DNA of 64,000 nucleotides, taken from positions 1,436,442 through 1,500,441 of the forward strand of contig CAUYUJ010000669.1 of NCBI GenBank assembly GCA_963575745.1, in the 5' to 3' direction. Every line of letters begins with the position of its first letter. The first letter of the stretch is position 1. Position numbers and translations under genes: made by a program. Below the pieces are notes generated by a model. It was not told where the DNA came from, did not search any database, and worked only from the letters and a program-made list of their open reading frames with translations. The DNA comes from Prorocentrum cordatum. Lineage: Eukaryota > Sar > Dinophyceae > Prorocentrales > Prorocentraceae. This document shows positions 30,451 through 42,060 of this stretch, piece after piece.

Positions 30451-31875
30451 ACAGAGGAGGACGAGGAAGACGAAGGTGCGGGAGAGAAGGAGGAGGAGCT
30501 TGGAGGAGGTTGCTGGAGTGGGAGGTGGACGGAGAGAAGGCGAAGCCCGATGTCACATGTTTCGCTCATGGCCGCACGCTGTAGGGATTCTTGCACCCCG
30601 GCGTTCCGCGCGGCATCAGGGCCAGGCGCGACACGACGCCCATCCTGGCCTGGGGCCCAGGGGGGGCGTCGCGTCGCACCGTCGACGAGGGCGCGTAGAA
30701 GGCTGGCGCCTTGCCGCGCCGCGCGTACTTTGCGATTGGCCCAACAGCCCCCCCGTGGGCCTCGGCAGGGCCCCGGGGGAATTTGCGGGCTGTCGCAAGT
30801 TCGCGCGGGGGCGCGATCGCGGGCCGCGCCCTGCGCTGGGAGGCGCGGCCCGCCGCCACACGGCACGCGCGTCGTGGATAGCGGCCTTGCGCGCGCTTTC
30901 CCTCCGCGCAGCGCCAGCGCACGTCGGCGCTGTGCGGAGGTCGTGGCCTCTTCCCGCCCACCATCCTTGCTTCCGGCCCCTCCGTGCGTCACCCAGGCCA
31001 GGCGCGACGCGAAGCGCATCCTGGCCTGGAGCCAAGGGGGCGCCGACACCCAACACTTCCGGTCCTGGTGTGGCGTTTTCTCGCGTGGGGCGATTCTGTG
31101 CGGCGCGTGCTCTGCAGCAGCGACGGGACGCCGAAGGAGTTCATCAGCAACTGGAAGCGCGGCCGGCCACGGTAGCAATGCGGCAAGCAAGTAGTTAACT
31201 TAGTACATAAGTTAACCGAGTGCGTGTAGTTATCCCTCTTTGTCCTCCTCTCCTGCCTCTCCTGATTTACAGTCGGGCGCTCCACTATCTGCTTCACAGT
31301 CGGACGCTCCATTTTCTGCTCGATAGTTGTGAGGCGCTCCGTTTTCAGCTTCTTTTTTCGTAATTCCCGAAGGGTTGCCAATCTCGCGTTCTTCAGCACA
31401 CGCGTCCGTCTGGATGCTTGGCTCAGTGGTGGTGGGAGATTTCGCCCCACTTCGGTTCCCGGGACCCTGGTTAAAAATATGCTGCAGCGAGATGGGGTCG
31501 AGAGTTTTTGTTCCGGTGTTCTACGATGCTGTTTTTTTTGACGTCGGAATTTTGGGGCCAGGCTTTCCGGACGACAAGTAGCGCAGTCGCCATTGTTATC
31601 CGCTACCGTACCTCATGTTCAACATCGCCGTCATTTTTTATCGTTGTCGGTGGTCATAGTCATCATCTGTCAACATCGTCGTAACCATCGTGCCCGCCAC
31701 TGGCAACGTAATCATTATCTCAACCACCCGTCATCATCGCCGCTATCGCCTTGGCCGTAGTTTTTTATCATCGTCGTCACAATCGTGATTCCTAGACCTC
31801 TGGCCACCCTCTCGTGGGACCAGCTCTCCGCCCGGGCCGTCTTCTTGGCAGCCCTTCTTGGGGGCCCAGACCCTG
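30451..31875. other. GC-rich intergenic region with paired short palindromes
   Basis: A CAGGCCAGG...CCTGGCCTG hairpin motif of about 35 bp occurs near 30,616-30,652 and again near 30,993-31,027 with similar interior and flanks, an internal duplication. Overlapping GC-rich ORFs occur on both strands, none with a recognisable domain. Confidence 0.45.
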
Positions 31876-32065
31876 CCTCCCAGATGGGGTCGGAGTAGAT
31901 GGGGTCGTAGGACCGCGCCGCGTCGGCGATGCGGCTCGATGTGCACTCTGATTTCCTCCACGCCGACGTCGCCGATGCATCGCCGACACATCGGTGATGC
32001 ATCGACGATGTGGCGCGATGTGGCGCGATCCTCCGACCCGATCCAATCTGACCCCATCTGGGAGG
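31876..32065. mobile_element. Foldback (MITE-like) element, copy 2
   Basis: Terminal inverted repeats of about 30 bp (CCTCCCAGATGGGGTC and its complement) match the copy at 1,016. The interior has the same GATGCATCG-rich core. CCTG lies on both sides (31,872-31,875 and 32,066-32,069). Confidence 0.75.
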
Positions 32066-32325
32066 CCTGTAGACCCACACCTCCGACGTCGCTGTTTCAC
32101 CACGCGGACTTCAAAGAACCGGCTCCTCGTCTCGAGCCGTTGTTTTATAGTCTTGGGGCCCAGCGAGGGCCCCCCAGAGCAGAACGAACATGAAAAAAAG
32201 CGGTGCGTTTTTGTTTCTTTCCAAATATTCGAAAGGGTCGAAGGCCCAATAGATTTCAGACAACTCAGATTCAAAGATTCAACAGCCGTTTTTTTTCACG
32301 ACGCTGCGAGCTCTCGGCGGGTCTA

Positions 32326-32523
32326 GGCCTCCGAGATGGGGTCCGAGTAGTTGGGGTCGGATGATCGCGCCCTGTTGCCGATACATGGGCGATGCGGCTC
32401 GATGTGGAACCCGAGTTTCGCCACGCCGACGTCCACGATGCACTGCCGATGTCGCCGACGCATCGGCGATGCATTGGCGATGCGGCGCGATCCTTCGACG
32501 CCATCTACTCGAACCCTATGGCC
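32326..32523. mobile_element. Foldback (MITE-like) element, copy 3
   Basis: Same family as the copies at 1,016 and 31,876, more diverged at its right end. TCTA precedes it and TCTG follows. Confidence 0.7.
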
Positions 32524-32620
32524 TCTGGTTGGGAGGCGGCCCCCAGCCTCCGCGCTCCGAGAACTGCGAGTAGCGTCCGGCCCGATGCCGTCGGTTGGCC
32601 AGGGTTTCCAAGGCCTGTTG

Positions 32621-32646
32621 CCTGGCCGGCTCCGGAGCCGGCCAGG
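32621..32646. repeat. 26-bp perfect palindrome
   Basis: CCTGGCCGGCTCC is followed immediately by its exact reverse complement. Confidence 0.9.
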
Positions 32647-32993
32647 GAGGGCTTTCTCCTGTTCTCGCCTTTGGAGTTTCAGCCCCGGGTTCGGCTTCCG
32701 CTGTACGAGATGCTGTTCCAGCCGGACATCCGGCGAAGTGATTCTCCAGTGTGTGGGCCAGAGGTCCCGACGCTTTCCGGCTCGCCCAGGCTCGGCGGCG
32801 ATCCCAGCGAGGAAGTGAGAATGGGGCAGGCCAGTTCAGAAGGCGGCGGGGCTGCCCAGAAGCCCTCACGCCTTCTGAGAAGCCGTCTCTCTCTCTCTCT
32901 CTCTCTTTGGAGAAGGCCTTGAAAACTTCTCAGAATGTCAGAGGGGTTGGTCGAAAAACAACAGCCGGCAGAAACATACTTTCTTTGACGTCC

Positions 32994-33081
32994 GCGCGGA
33001 TTTCTTGGTTCGGCGTTGGGGCCGCTGGCGCGCTCCGCGCGCCAGGGAGTTGGGGTGCAGCGCCGATCCAAGAAATCCGCG
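32994..33081. mobile_element. Nested inverted repeat with GCGC-TCC-GCGC core
   Basis: Outer arms of about 21 bp (GCGCGGATTTCTTGG and complement) enclose a perfect 9-bp hairpin CTGGCGCGC-TCC-GCGCGCCAG (33,025-33,045). Single arms recur at 33,787-33,811, 34,054-34,078 and, inverted, 40,081-40,105. The GCGCTCCGCGC core recurs near 33,780, 34,642 and 42,189. Confidence 0.6.
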
Positions 33082-33393
33082 TGGACCTCCGTGAACTTGC
33101 TTACGCTTCTCTTTGTTCCTCTAGAGAAAGCCTGCCCCATCTGCATTCCCCCCCCCCGAGCTCGCCCAGGTGCCTCCCTCCACCCCCTCGGGAGCCGGCC
33201 GGTGTGCGCTGGCCCCGGGTCCGCGGCAGCCAGGACCTCGCCCTGTCGCCGAGCCTCCGGACGCTGTCGCTGGCGGGCCCCGTGGTGTCCCCACACTTCG
33301 CAGGCGAGTTTTTTTTCTCGCCAACAGTCCCTGAGCCCATCGGAGAAAACGAGGGGGGGGTAGGATCAGGGTATGCATCGACCCCCGAATCGC

Positions 33394-33510
33394 CCATTGA
33401 TCGCCTGTAGGGGCCCGATAGCCCACCCCGCCCAGGAACGAGCGGATTAGCTGTCGGGGGCCCATCGCCGATCTATAGGCGATGTATCGCCGATTCCAGC
33501 TCGATGTTTC
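33394..33510 (+). repeat. 115-bp dispersed repeat, copy 2
   Basis: Shares GATAGCCCACCCCGCCCAGG and GATGTATCGCCGATTCCAG with the copy at 34,310 and, more weakly, at 2,198. Confidence 0.75.
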
Positions 33511-34309
33511 CTTTCTGAGCTGGTTCCCCCAAAACGTGGCCTCTCAGCCCCCCCACGAAACATCAGGCCGTCAGAATACAGTCGAGTTTGATTAGTAGGT
33601 TGACCCTGCCAAATCAAGGGTACCCTTGAGCCCTTGAGTCCTGTGTTCAGGGACCCATGCCGTCTACATTCCTTTGGCAATGCGGCCCTCGGAATGGTGT
33701 TGTGTCCTCTCGCGTGTCCTCTGGAGTCACCCTTGATTGTATATCGCAGACCTGAAACAGCACAAACATGCTTTTTTGGCGCTCCGCGCGGATTTCTTGG
33801 ATCGGCGCTGGGGCCCTCGGGGAATACACCCACGGGGGACTACCCGGACGCACCCCTTATCGAGGATGGGCGCCCCACCATCGTATATCCCCGAGTTGGG
33901 GCCCAACTTGTCTGTCCAGTCGAAAACCGCACAAGCTTGGGATTGGAGCCACCAAACTGCCAAACTGGACCCCAGACGAAATCTTGCCCCCATGCAGGGC
34001 AGGAGTCGAGACGAGGATCAACAGCAACACAAACATACAGTTGCAAAGGTAGGCGCGGATTTCTTGGATCTGCTCTGGACCTCCGGCAGCGTCTCCAAGT
34101 CTTCGCTTGTGTTGTTTTTTCCCGTTGCGAGGAGGAGGCGGAGGAGGAGGAAGAGAAGGAGGAGGAGGAGGATGACTTGGCTGGAAGGAGGAGGGACGAG
34201 GACGTGGAGGAGAATACTGGAAGTAGGTGAGGATGGCGGAATACTTGGGATCAGGGGCAGCGTTAGGGGGATAGGCCCATTGGGAATGTCAAAGACCTCC
34301 AATCCCCCT
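33511..34309. other. Intergenic with repeat fragments
   Basis: Holds two single arms of the CGCGGATTTCTTGGATC motif (33,787 and 34,054) and a short GAG tract at about 34,130-34,170. No gene recognised. Confidence 0.4.
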
Positions 34310-34420
34310 TTGATTGCAGATAGGGGCCTGATAGCCCACCCCGCCCAGGGAAGAGCGGATTAGCTATCGGGGGCCTATCGCTGGTCTATCGGCGATGTAT
34401 CGCCGATTCCAGGTCGATAT
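34310..34420 (+). repeat. 115-bp dispersed repeat, copy 3
   Basis: Close to the copy at 33,394, same orientation. Confidence 0.75.
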
Positions 34421-34494
34421 TTACTGCCTGAGTCGGTCCCTGTTCGTGTTCCCCTTCGTTTCTGTGAGCGCACATCCCTCCTTCGTTCGGCGCC

Positions 34495-34760
34495 GTCGCC
34501 CGGGTCCAGCGAAGCAGGGCGTTCCAGAATGGTAAGGCTTTGGGTTGCTGACAGTGAGGCCCCCCAGGTAGTTTTTAACAGGCCCCCCGGGTAGTCTTGG
34601 GTGGTCTCAACACCTTGGCGACGCGTGCGGCGGCGCTGTTTGGGCGCTCCGCGCCCCAGGGTTGGGGTGCTGAGACTGCCCCAGACTATTCGGGGAGCCT
34701 GTTGCGCCACCCGAAGCCTTACCATTCAGGAAAGGGCCTCGCTTTCGAGGGGTCGGGAAG
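34495..34760. mobile_element. 265-bp long foldback element
   Basis: The two halves are reverse complements over most of their length: CAGAATGGTAAGGCTT (34,525) against AAGCCTTACCATTC (34,713), AACAGGCCCCCCGGGTAGTCT against its complement near 34,683-34,703, and GGTCTCAACACC against GGTGCTGAGAC. At the centre is GGGCGC-TCC-GCGCCC (34,642-34,656). A non-autonomous hairpin transposon is the likely identity. Confidence 0.7.
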
Positions 34761-35277
34761 TTGGCAGCTCCGCATCGGCGGAATGTGGCAGAAGCCAGCG
34801 GGAGTACGACGAGGGCGGCGCCGCCCGCGGAAATCCGTAGAGTTCCAGGTTGCCCCCCCGGCTCAGGTTTCCCGAGCGCCCCGAACCTTGCGCAGGGAAA
34901 TTGCAATTCAGCAGCTCTTAGCGGCGATGCTGACTCCCAGAGCCCCCGTGCCCGACGGGCGTGGCCCGCGCAACAAGCCTGTCCAGGCGGCGGGGTTTTT
35001 CCTCTTGACGCGGCAGTATTTGTTGGGGCGTTTTCCGAGCGACTTGAATATATCTATTGACGCCCTCTCCAGGCCTTGGCGCGAATGCCCACTTTGTTTG
35101 GCTTGATCAACGTGGCGAAGGGGATCGCTCGGGGGGGGGGGAGAGGGGGGGTGTCCGACGCATGGCGTGGGGGAGTTGGATCGCGCGGGTGGCCGGCTTC
35201 GGCGTGCGTGAGGCTGTCGGATTGGGCCGTCGGACGGGGTGGCATGGTATGTGTATGCGTGTAAGTATGTATGTATT
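34761..35277. other. Intergenic, no gene recognised
   Basis: GC-rich; short ORFs without motifs. Confidence 0.4.
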
Positions 35278-35311
35278 TATGCATGCATGCATGCATGCAT
35301 GCATGCATATA

Positions 35312-35362
<51 letters not shown>

Positions 35363-35440
35363 AAGTAAGTAAGTAAGTATGTATGTATGTATGTATGTAT
35401 GCATGTATGTATGTATGTATGTATATGTATACGCATACAC
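35278..35440 (+). repeat. Compound microsatellite (TGCA)n (TGTC)n (TAAG)n (TATG)n
   Basis: Consecutive pure tetranucleotide blocks: TGCA from 35,278, TGTC from about 35,311, TAAG at about 35,361, then TATG to about 35,420. Confidence 0.95.
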
Positions 35441-35814
35441 ATATATCGGAGGTGAGGGGGTGAGATCGAAGTGGAACGGAGAGCCCCCCTACCGGGAAAT
35501 CGATTTCGGTTTCGTGTTCGTGCGTGCCGTGCGTGCGGGCGAGGCGAAGCTGCGTGGGCGGGCGAGAAGAAAGTCTCCTGTGGCTGAGGCGCGGCCGGAC
35601 CAAATGTCTCCCTTCCGGGCGGCCAGTGGCCCGCGGTGTCCCGCTGGTGTCCCGCCGGTGTCCCGCTGGTGTCCCGTGTGGCTGAGGCGCGGCCGGACCA
35701 AATGTCTCCCTTCCGGGCGGCGGGTGGCCCGCGGTGTCCCGCCGGTGTCCCGCGGTGTCCCGCGGTGACCCGCGGTGTCCCGCGGTGTCCCGCCGGTGTC
35801 CCGCGGTGTCCCGC
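35441..35814 (+). repeat. Duplicated 44-bp block and CCGCGGTGTC minisatellite
   Basis: GTGGCTGAGGCGCGGCCGGACC begins a block present at about 35,579 and 35,678. Ten- to eleven-base CCGCGGTGTC / CCGCTGGTGTC units follow up to 35,814. Confidence 0.75.
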
Positions 35815-36262
<448 letters not shown>

Positions 36263-36451
36263 GGGTGAGATCGAGTGTGAGATAGATCGAGTGAGATCGA
36301 TTGTGAGATCGATTGTGAGATCGATCGAGGGAGATCGATCGAGCGAGACCGATACTGAGATCGATAGTGAGATCGATAGTGAGACCGATCGAGTGAGACG
36401 TTGGTTCCTCCCCCCCGAACCTCCTTATCACCCGAAGGATGGTTGTATAGG

Positions 36452-36490
<39 letters not shown>
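36263..36490 (+). repeat. GATCGA(T/G)TGAGA minisatellite and (TA)n(TG)n tract
   Basis: About ten 8-12 bp units of GAGATCGAT type from 36,267 to 36,400, then a (TA)n run at 36,452-36,478 passing into (TG)n. Confidence 0.8.
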
Positions 36491-37725
36491 CCTCGACCGT
36501 GCCCCGCACCCTATGCGAGCAACCGCAGAAGTCACCTGGTGTCCCAGGACCGCCTCCGCATCGACCAGGCCGACCTCTGAGCCACCTGGCAGATCTTGTA
36601 CCGCGCGCCAACCATCCCAGCGGCGCGTGGTACTCATCTGTGACTTTGTCGCCTGGCTCCTTTCTCCTCCTTTGTCCTGCCGCGGGCCGCCTACCCCGGC
36701 AGCACGTGGCCCTTGCGGCCTCGGTCGCCTCTATACAACCGTCCTCGCACCGATTAGGTGCTCCTGACCTGGCATCCCCCCCCGGCTGTGGGGGCCTCTC
36801 GGCCCCGGCCGCAGCTTTGGCTTGCAGACGAAGTGACTGCACGCTGTCCAGCCCGGCAGCGTGCTCGTGTCTTTCACCGTCCTTGCACCGATTAGGTACC
36901 CCCAGGCCGGTTCTGCGCGGTCCACCCCGACTGCCCAGCTCGCGGCCGCGGCCACTACGTTGGCTTTGGCCTGCCCCCCCTGTGCCCTCATCTGGCAGCC
37001 GGGGCGTGGCGCAGCTCGCAGCACGCGTTACAGCGCAGGCAACCGCAGCAGCGCAGTGCCCGGACACACCGCCGCTGGCCGCCGGCGCCGGCATTGGCGC
37101 TGCCGCCCCGCTTGCGGGAACCTCCCCGCAGGGGGGGCGCTTCTCCGCCCGCCCTCTCCCTCTGCCTCCTTTCCCTCCCGAGTCTCCCCCCTCCCTCGCG
37201 CGCCGCCATGGCGCTCGCGGGGCTGCCGCCGCTGGCAGCTTCCCCACACGTTCGGGATCCTGGGCCTGGTCTTGCCGCCCTTTCCCCTACGCTAATTCGG
37301 CATTTTGCCGGACGCGGTCCAACCTGGACGCACATTCACTTGTCGCACCTTGCCGTGCCTCCCACCTGGGCGGCGCGCGGCCCCCGCCGTCCACCCTGCA
37401 ACTCGTGCTCGTCGGCGGATTCGCTGTTTCGTTTACCTGCAGTGCCCATACTCGGCCCCGCCTGCGCCCGCGGGTGCACCAGCGCCGCGGCCTGGCAGCT
37501 GCCACGGTCCACGCCGGCGGGGCTGGCCGCGCCAGATCACACAGGAATGAGACCGGTCCGACCGGTCCGCCCCTGAGCGGTCATTCGTTTCCCTCCTTCT
37601 GCGGCTGCCCGCCCTGTCTTGTTTTCCGCACGTGCATGTTGGCCAAATCGATACAACGGCGCCCCCGTTTAGCCTGCTCGCTGGTGCTGCTACCTCAGCC
37701 TCGCCGCCGACGGAAAAAAACAACA
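36491..37725. other. GC-rich region with long ORFs, no gene recognised
   Basis: Long open frames exist on both strands but lack recognisable domains and continue into microsatellites on each side. CACCGATTAGGT occurs twice, near 36,748 and 36,886. A genuine exon cannot be excluded. Confidence 0.35.
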
Positions 37726-37772
37726 TGTGTGTGTGTGTGTATGTGTGGATGCGCGTGCGTGTGCGTGTGCGT

Positions 37773-37813
<41 letters not shown>

Positions 37814-37894
37814 CGTGTGCGCGTGCGTGTGCGCGTGTGTGTGCGCGTATGCGCGTGTGCGATTGTGCGTGTGCGCGTGTGTGTGCGCGTGTGC

Positions 37895-37925
<31 letters not shown>

Positions 37926-38073
37926 CGTGTGCGCGTGTGCGCGTGTGCGCGTGTGCGCGTGTGCGCGTGTGCGCGTGTGCGCGTGTGCGCGTGTGCGCGC
38001 GTGCGCCTGTGCGCTTGTGCGCCTGTGCGCCTGTGCGCATGTTCGCGTGTGGGCGTGTGTGCGCGCGTGTGTG

Positions 38074-38129
<56 letters not shown>

Positions 38130-38273
38130 TAAGTGCGTGCGTGCGTGCGTAAGTGCGTAAGTGCGTAAGTGCGCGTGTGTGTGTGTGTGTGTGTTGGTGT
38201 GTGTGTGTGTGTGTTTGTGTGTGTGGGCGTGCGTGCGTGCGTGCGTGCGTGTGTGTGTGTATGTGTGTTTGTG

Positions 38274-38323
<50 letters not shown>

Positions 38324-38675
38324 GTGTGTGCGTGCGCGTGTGCGCATGTTCGCGTGTGGGCGTGTGTGTGTGTGTGTGTGTAGGCGCGTGCGTGTGTGTC
38401 TGTGTGTGTGTGCGCGCGGTGTGTGCGTGCGATGTGTGCGTGTGTGCGTGTGTGCGTGTGTGCGTGTGTGCGTGTGTGTGCGTGTGTGTGCGGTGTGTGC
38501 GTGCGCGTGTGCGCATGTTCGCGTGTGTGCGTGTGTGTGTGTGTGTAGGCGCGTGCCAGTGTGTCTGTGTGTGTGTGTGTGCGCGCGGTGTGTGCGTGCG
38601 GTGTGTGCGTGTGTGCGTGTGTGCGTGTGTGCGTGTGTGCGTGTGTGTGTGCGCGTGTCTGGGTTTGTGTGTGTA
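37726..38675 (+). repeat. ~950-bp alternating purine-pyrimidine (TG/CG) tract
   Basis: Almost uninterrupted GTGTGC/GCGTGT repeats with a few GTAAGT and TTC interruptions. Long Cys/Val and His/Thr ORFs are artefacts. Confidence 0.95.
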
Positions 38676-40321
38676 TGTTTTAAGGAACTTGGAGCACAGT
38701 CGAGACTCTGAAACAAGGAGTACATCGGGCTCGGGAGGGGCTCTTGCTGTCGGGCCGCTCCTCGGACCTAGGCTTGGGAACCTGTGCGTGGCCGAGGCTC
38801 GCCGTTGCCACAAAAGCTCCTTCGATCCTCGTTCGGAAACCATTCTTGTACGGTAGGTTCGCGGGTTCGCGCCGTGCCAGCGCGGCGGCGGCGACCCCGC
38901 CGCGGGCGTTCAGGGCTGAACGCCGCCAGCGGCCTAGAATCGGCCAACGTGGAACGATCGGGCGATCGAGAAGCCGCCGATCGTTCAAGGTCGAACGAGT
39001 GTCAGCAACGAAGGCCAGGGCCGTCCTGGTACGGGTAGGCGGAGCTGCGCTTTGAGGCGCCCGCCCGTCCTTGCCCTTGGGCACCTCGGCCGGCGCACCG
39101 CCTGTTTCTGGGCTCCCGCTCCCGCGCAGGCTGCCCCGACGGCGGCTGGGGAAGTGCAGCGGCGCTGCCGGCAGACAGAGGACCACGGAAGGGTCGTACT
39201 GTCGATCCGCAAACGAGTCCGTGTGCACCGAAAGTCGTTGGCGTCTCCCGAGGCGCCGTCGGTCCTCGCCCCTACCGCTATACCTGTCCCTCGTTTTCGT
39301 CCTTGGGGCCTTCTAGGATTCTAGGAGGCCCTGGTCGCCACCGCTGGATTCGCCCCGCAATTCTGGTCAGAATGCAAACGGGAGAGGTCTGGGAATTAGC
39401 GGCTGAGTGCGGTGCTGGTACCTCTTGGCTTCCCCAGACCCAGGGGTGGTAGGGTGCATGGTTTTCGATCCTCAGAGCCGAGCAACTATGCACAGTACCG
39501 CGTTGGGGCGGGGCCCGAAGGTAGTCCAAACATGGTACGGTGCAGGGGCGCCAGCCTCGTATGTCGAGGTCGGTGGGTTCTTCCCCGAGGCCCATGGGGC
39601 CTCCAGAAGGATCTACTCCGTAGTGGCTGTGGTCGGTTGCCGTGCCCAGAAGCATGGCAGCACACGGCCGAAGCCGTGGAGACCCAAAGTCCGGCTCCCG
39701 CTCGACCAGCGTCGCCTCCACATCTTTGCCTCCCAGCGCCTGGCGATATCGATTCTGGGCGTCTCCATCCGATTTGATTTCGAGTCCGAGATCCCGATTG
39801 TCTTATGTTGACAGATGCTGGGTCATCGGGGCGGATCCCATCGGGGGCCGGAAAGAGGAGAATGAGCAACAGGGGCGCTGAGGGGTGAGGAGGGGCGAGG
39901 AGGTGGTGGAGGAGGTGACCCTCGTGGCGGCAAGCTCGGGAGAGCACCCAGGGCACTGGCGGGCGTCGGCCCTGGCGGAGCCGCCCCTTTGCGGTTGCGG
40001 CCACGGAGTCCATCTCCGAGCATTCGTTCTCTCCCCCCGCAAGCTTTCGGAGCTCTGCGGGGATGTTTTGGATCCGCGCTCCAGCGCCGATGCAGGAAAT
40101 CCGCGCGCCCCGACAGTGTCTGCTCGTGGCTTCTTCGTTCGTTGGGGTAGGGTACGGCAGGCTCGCGCCGTCGACGTGGCGGGGACGTCTGCGCAGGCGG
40201 TCAAGATCCGTAAGGGCTTCGTCCCCTGCCGCCGGTCCCCTCCCTCTCTCGGAGAATGGGCCATGGAAGAGCGAAGTTATGAGGCTTTGGCTTCGCCGTG
40301 AAGCAGTGTCGGGAAGTGTTT
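38676..40321. other. Intergenic, no gene recognised
   Basis: GC-rich with ORFs of up to about 180 codons on both strands. None shows recognisable motifs. An inverted single arm of the CGCGGATTTC repeat lies at 40,081-40,105. Confidence 0.4.
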
Positions 40322-40660
40322 GTTTTTCGACCCTGACTCTACGGATCTGCGTGAGGGGTGCCGCCGAATTTCAGAAATGTGGCAAATCCCTTGTGGTTTG
40401 GGACCCTGACCCTACGGATCTGCGTGAGGGGTGCCGCCGAATTTCAAGACAAGTGGCAAATCTCTTGTGTATTGGGACCCTGACCCTGCCGATCTGCGTG
40501 AGGGGTGCCGCCGAATTTCAGAAATGTAGCAATTCCCTTGTGTTTGTGGACCCTGTCCCTGCGGATCTGCGTGAGGGGTGCCGCCGAATTTCAGAAATGT
40601 GGCAAATCCCTTGTGTTTTGGACCCTGACCCCGCCGATCTGCGTGAGGGGTGTCAATTTG
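40322..40660 (+). repeat. ~73-bp tandem repeat, five units
   Basis: GATCTGCGTGAGGGGTG recurs at about 40,344, 40,417, 40,491, 40,564 and 40,636, giving 72-74 bp spacing. Confidence 0.92.
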
Positions 40661-40914
40661 TACCCACCCTCGCAATTCATTTGGGCGTGGTAAAAATACT
40701 CGTTTTGGGCCTCCCCCCCTCGCGCGGTCCATCAACAAGGAACAGTAAGCAGCAATAAGCAGAACTGTAACGGTGGAAACTGGAAGCTGCACCTGGTACA
40801 GGAAACTGCGAACCTCCGGCGTACAGCCTGGTGGCCCCACAAGGGGGCCGGCGGATTTGTCCCCAGACAGTTTTGCATGTTTGGGCTCTCACGCAGGTTG
40901 CTCATGGAACTGGA

Positions 40915-41215
40915 TGGGCACGGCGGGGTTTCGCAAGGCTGCGGGCCCGTGAGGCCTCGCGTGCGCCTCGTGGGCGCCTCGTGGGCGCCCAGCGCTTGGG
41001 GGGGGGACTCGAGGGTGCCCCACGTTGCCGCCCGTGCCGCTTCGTGGGCCGCTCGTGGACGCTCCACGCTTGGGGGGTAGGTTGGGCCTTCGCCACGCTG
41101 CCGACCGTGCCGCCTCGTGGGCGCCGTGTGGGCGCCCCGCGCTTGGGGGGTATGTCGAGGTGCGCCACTTTGCCGCCCGTGCCGGCTCGCGGGCGCCTCG
41201 TGAGTTTGCACGGGA
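40915..41215 (+). repeat. ~75-bp GC-rich tandem repeat
   Basis: GCTTGGGGGG recurs near 40,992, 41,068 and 41,141, between CCTCGTGGGCGCC-type units. Confidence 0.75.
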
Positions 41216-41470
41216 TGTGTGTCACCACATAGTTCACACCACGCATTTTCACATGGCGTTTGCACCGAATAGGTTACACAGCATAGTTTCTTTTTACGAA
41301 GCTTACACCCCGTAGTTTTCACATCCAGTTCACACCGCATAGCTTACAAGACATGGCTTTCACCACAGCTTACACCGCACACTTGTCACCTCCATAGCCC
41401 AAGCCTTCTGGCTTACACGGCATAGCTTTCACCGCACAGCTTACATCGCATAGCTTCCACCTCCACGGTG
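41216..41470 (+). repeat. Degenerate TTCACACCGCATAGC repeats
   Basis: Short units (TTCACACC, GCATAGCTTACA) recur irregularly. No coding signal. Confidence 0.6.
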
Positions 41471-41914
41471 CAATCACGCGCACTGCTTGAAGCCCACGCT
41501 GCCACCCTGTATGTGCATATATCAAACGTCATTCCAAAATGGCGATAAACTCAAGTATACACACCATTTGGGATCTCGTTTCGGTCCCCAGGACCCGCAG
41601 ACAGTAACCCACGGCGCACAATGTATGGGAAATGTGGGGCCCCCGTCTGGGGACCGGGGCTCTCCCGTGCTTTCGAGACATTCTGATGCATGAGGTTTTC
41701 TGTTCGGCCGCCGCCAGTTCGGGACTCCGGTCGTTTCCGCCCGCAGTCTGCCGCTTCCTCCAGGGGGGGCCGCCTCGGCGGGCGCCGGCGACTGGCAGGA
41801 CAATGGTGATGGTCCGCCCTTCTTCACACACGAATAGTTTGAGCATGATGGCTCCTGGACCCGCAATCTGCGGCTCTTCACTCGTCGCGGCTGGCATTTT
41901 CTGTTGTCTTCTGT
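41471..41914. other. Intergenic, no gene recognised
   Basis: No motif or repeat I can assign. Confidence 0.35.
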
Positions 41915-42060
41915 ATGTGGTCGCTCTTCAGAGTCGCATTCCATTTGTGGTCACTCGCTTGAGTCGCATTCCGGATGCGGTTACTCGCCGGAGTCGCATT
42001 TCCGCTCTTCATTGCCCATTCCTCTGCGGTCACTTTCTGGAGTCGCAGTTGTCTATCCGG
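41915..42060 (+). repeat. 30-bp minisatellite GGTCACTC...GAGTCGCATTCC
   Basis: About four units with GAGTCGCATT marking a 30-bp period, degenerate after the third. Confidence 0.8.

Noticed and set aside
36481-37720. Possible host gene exon in GC-rich sequence
   Set aside because: Both strands have long open frames of similar quality and no motif; kept as unassigned.
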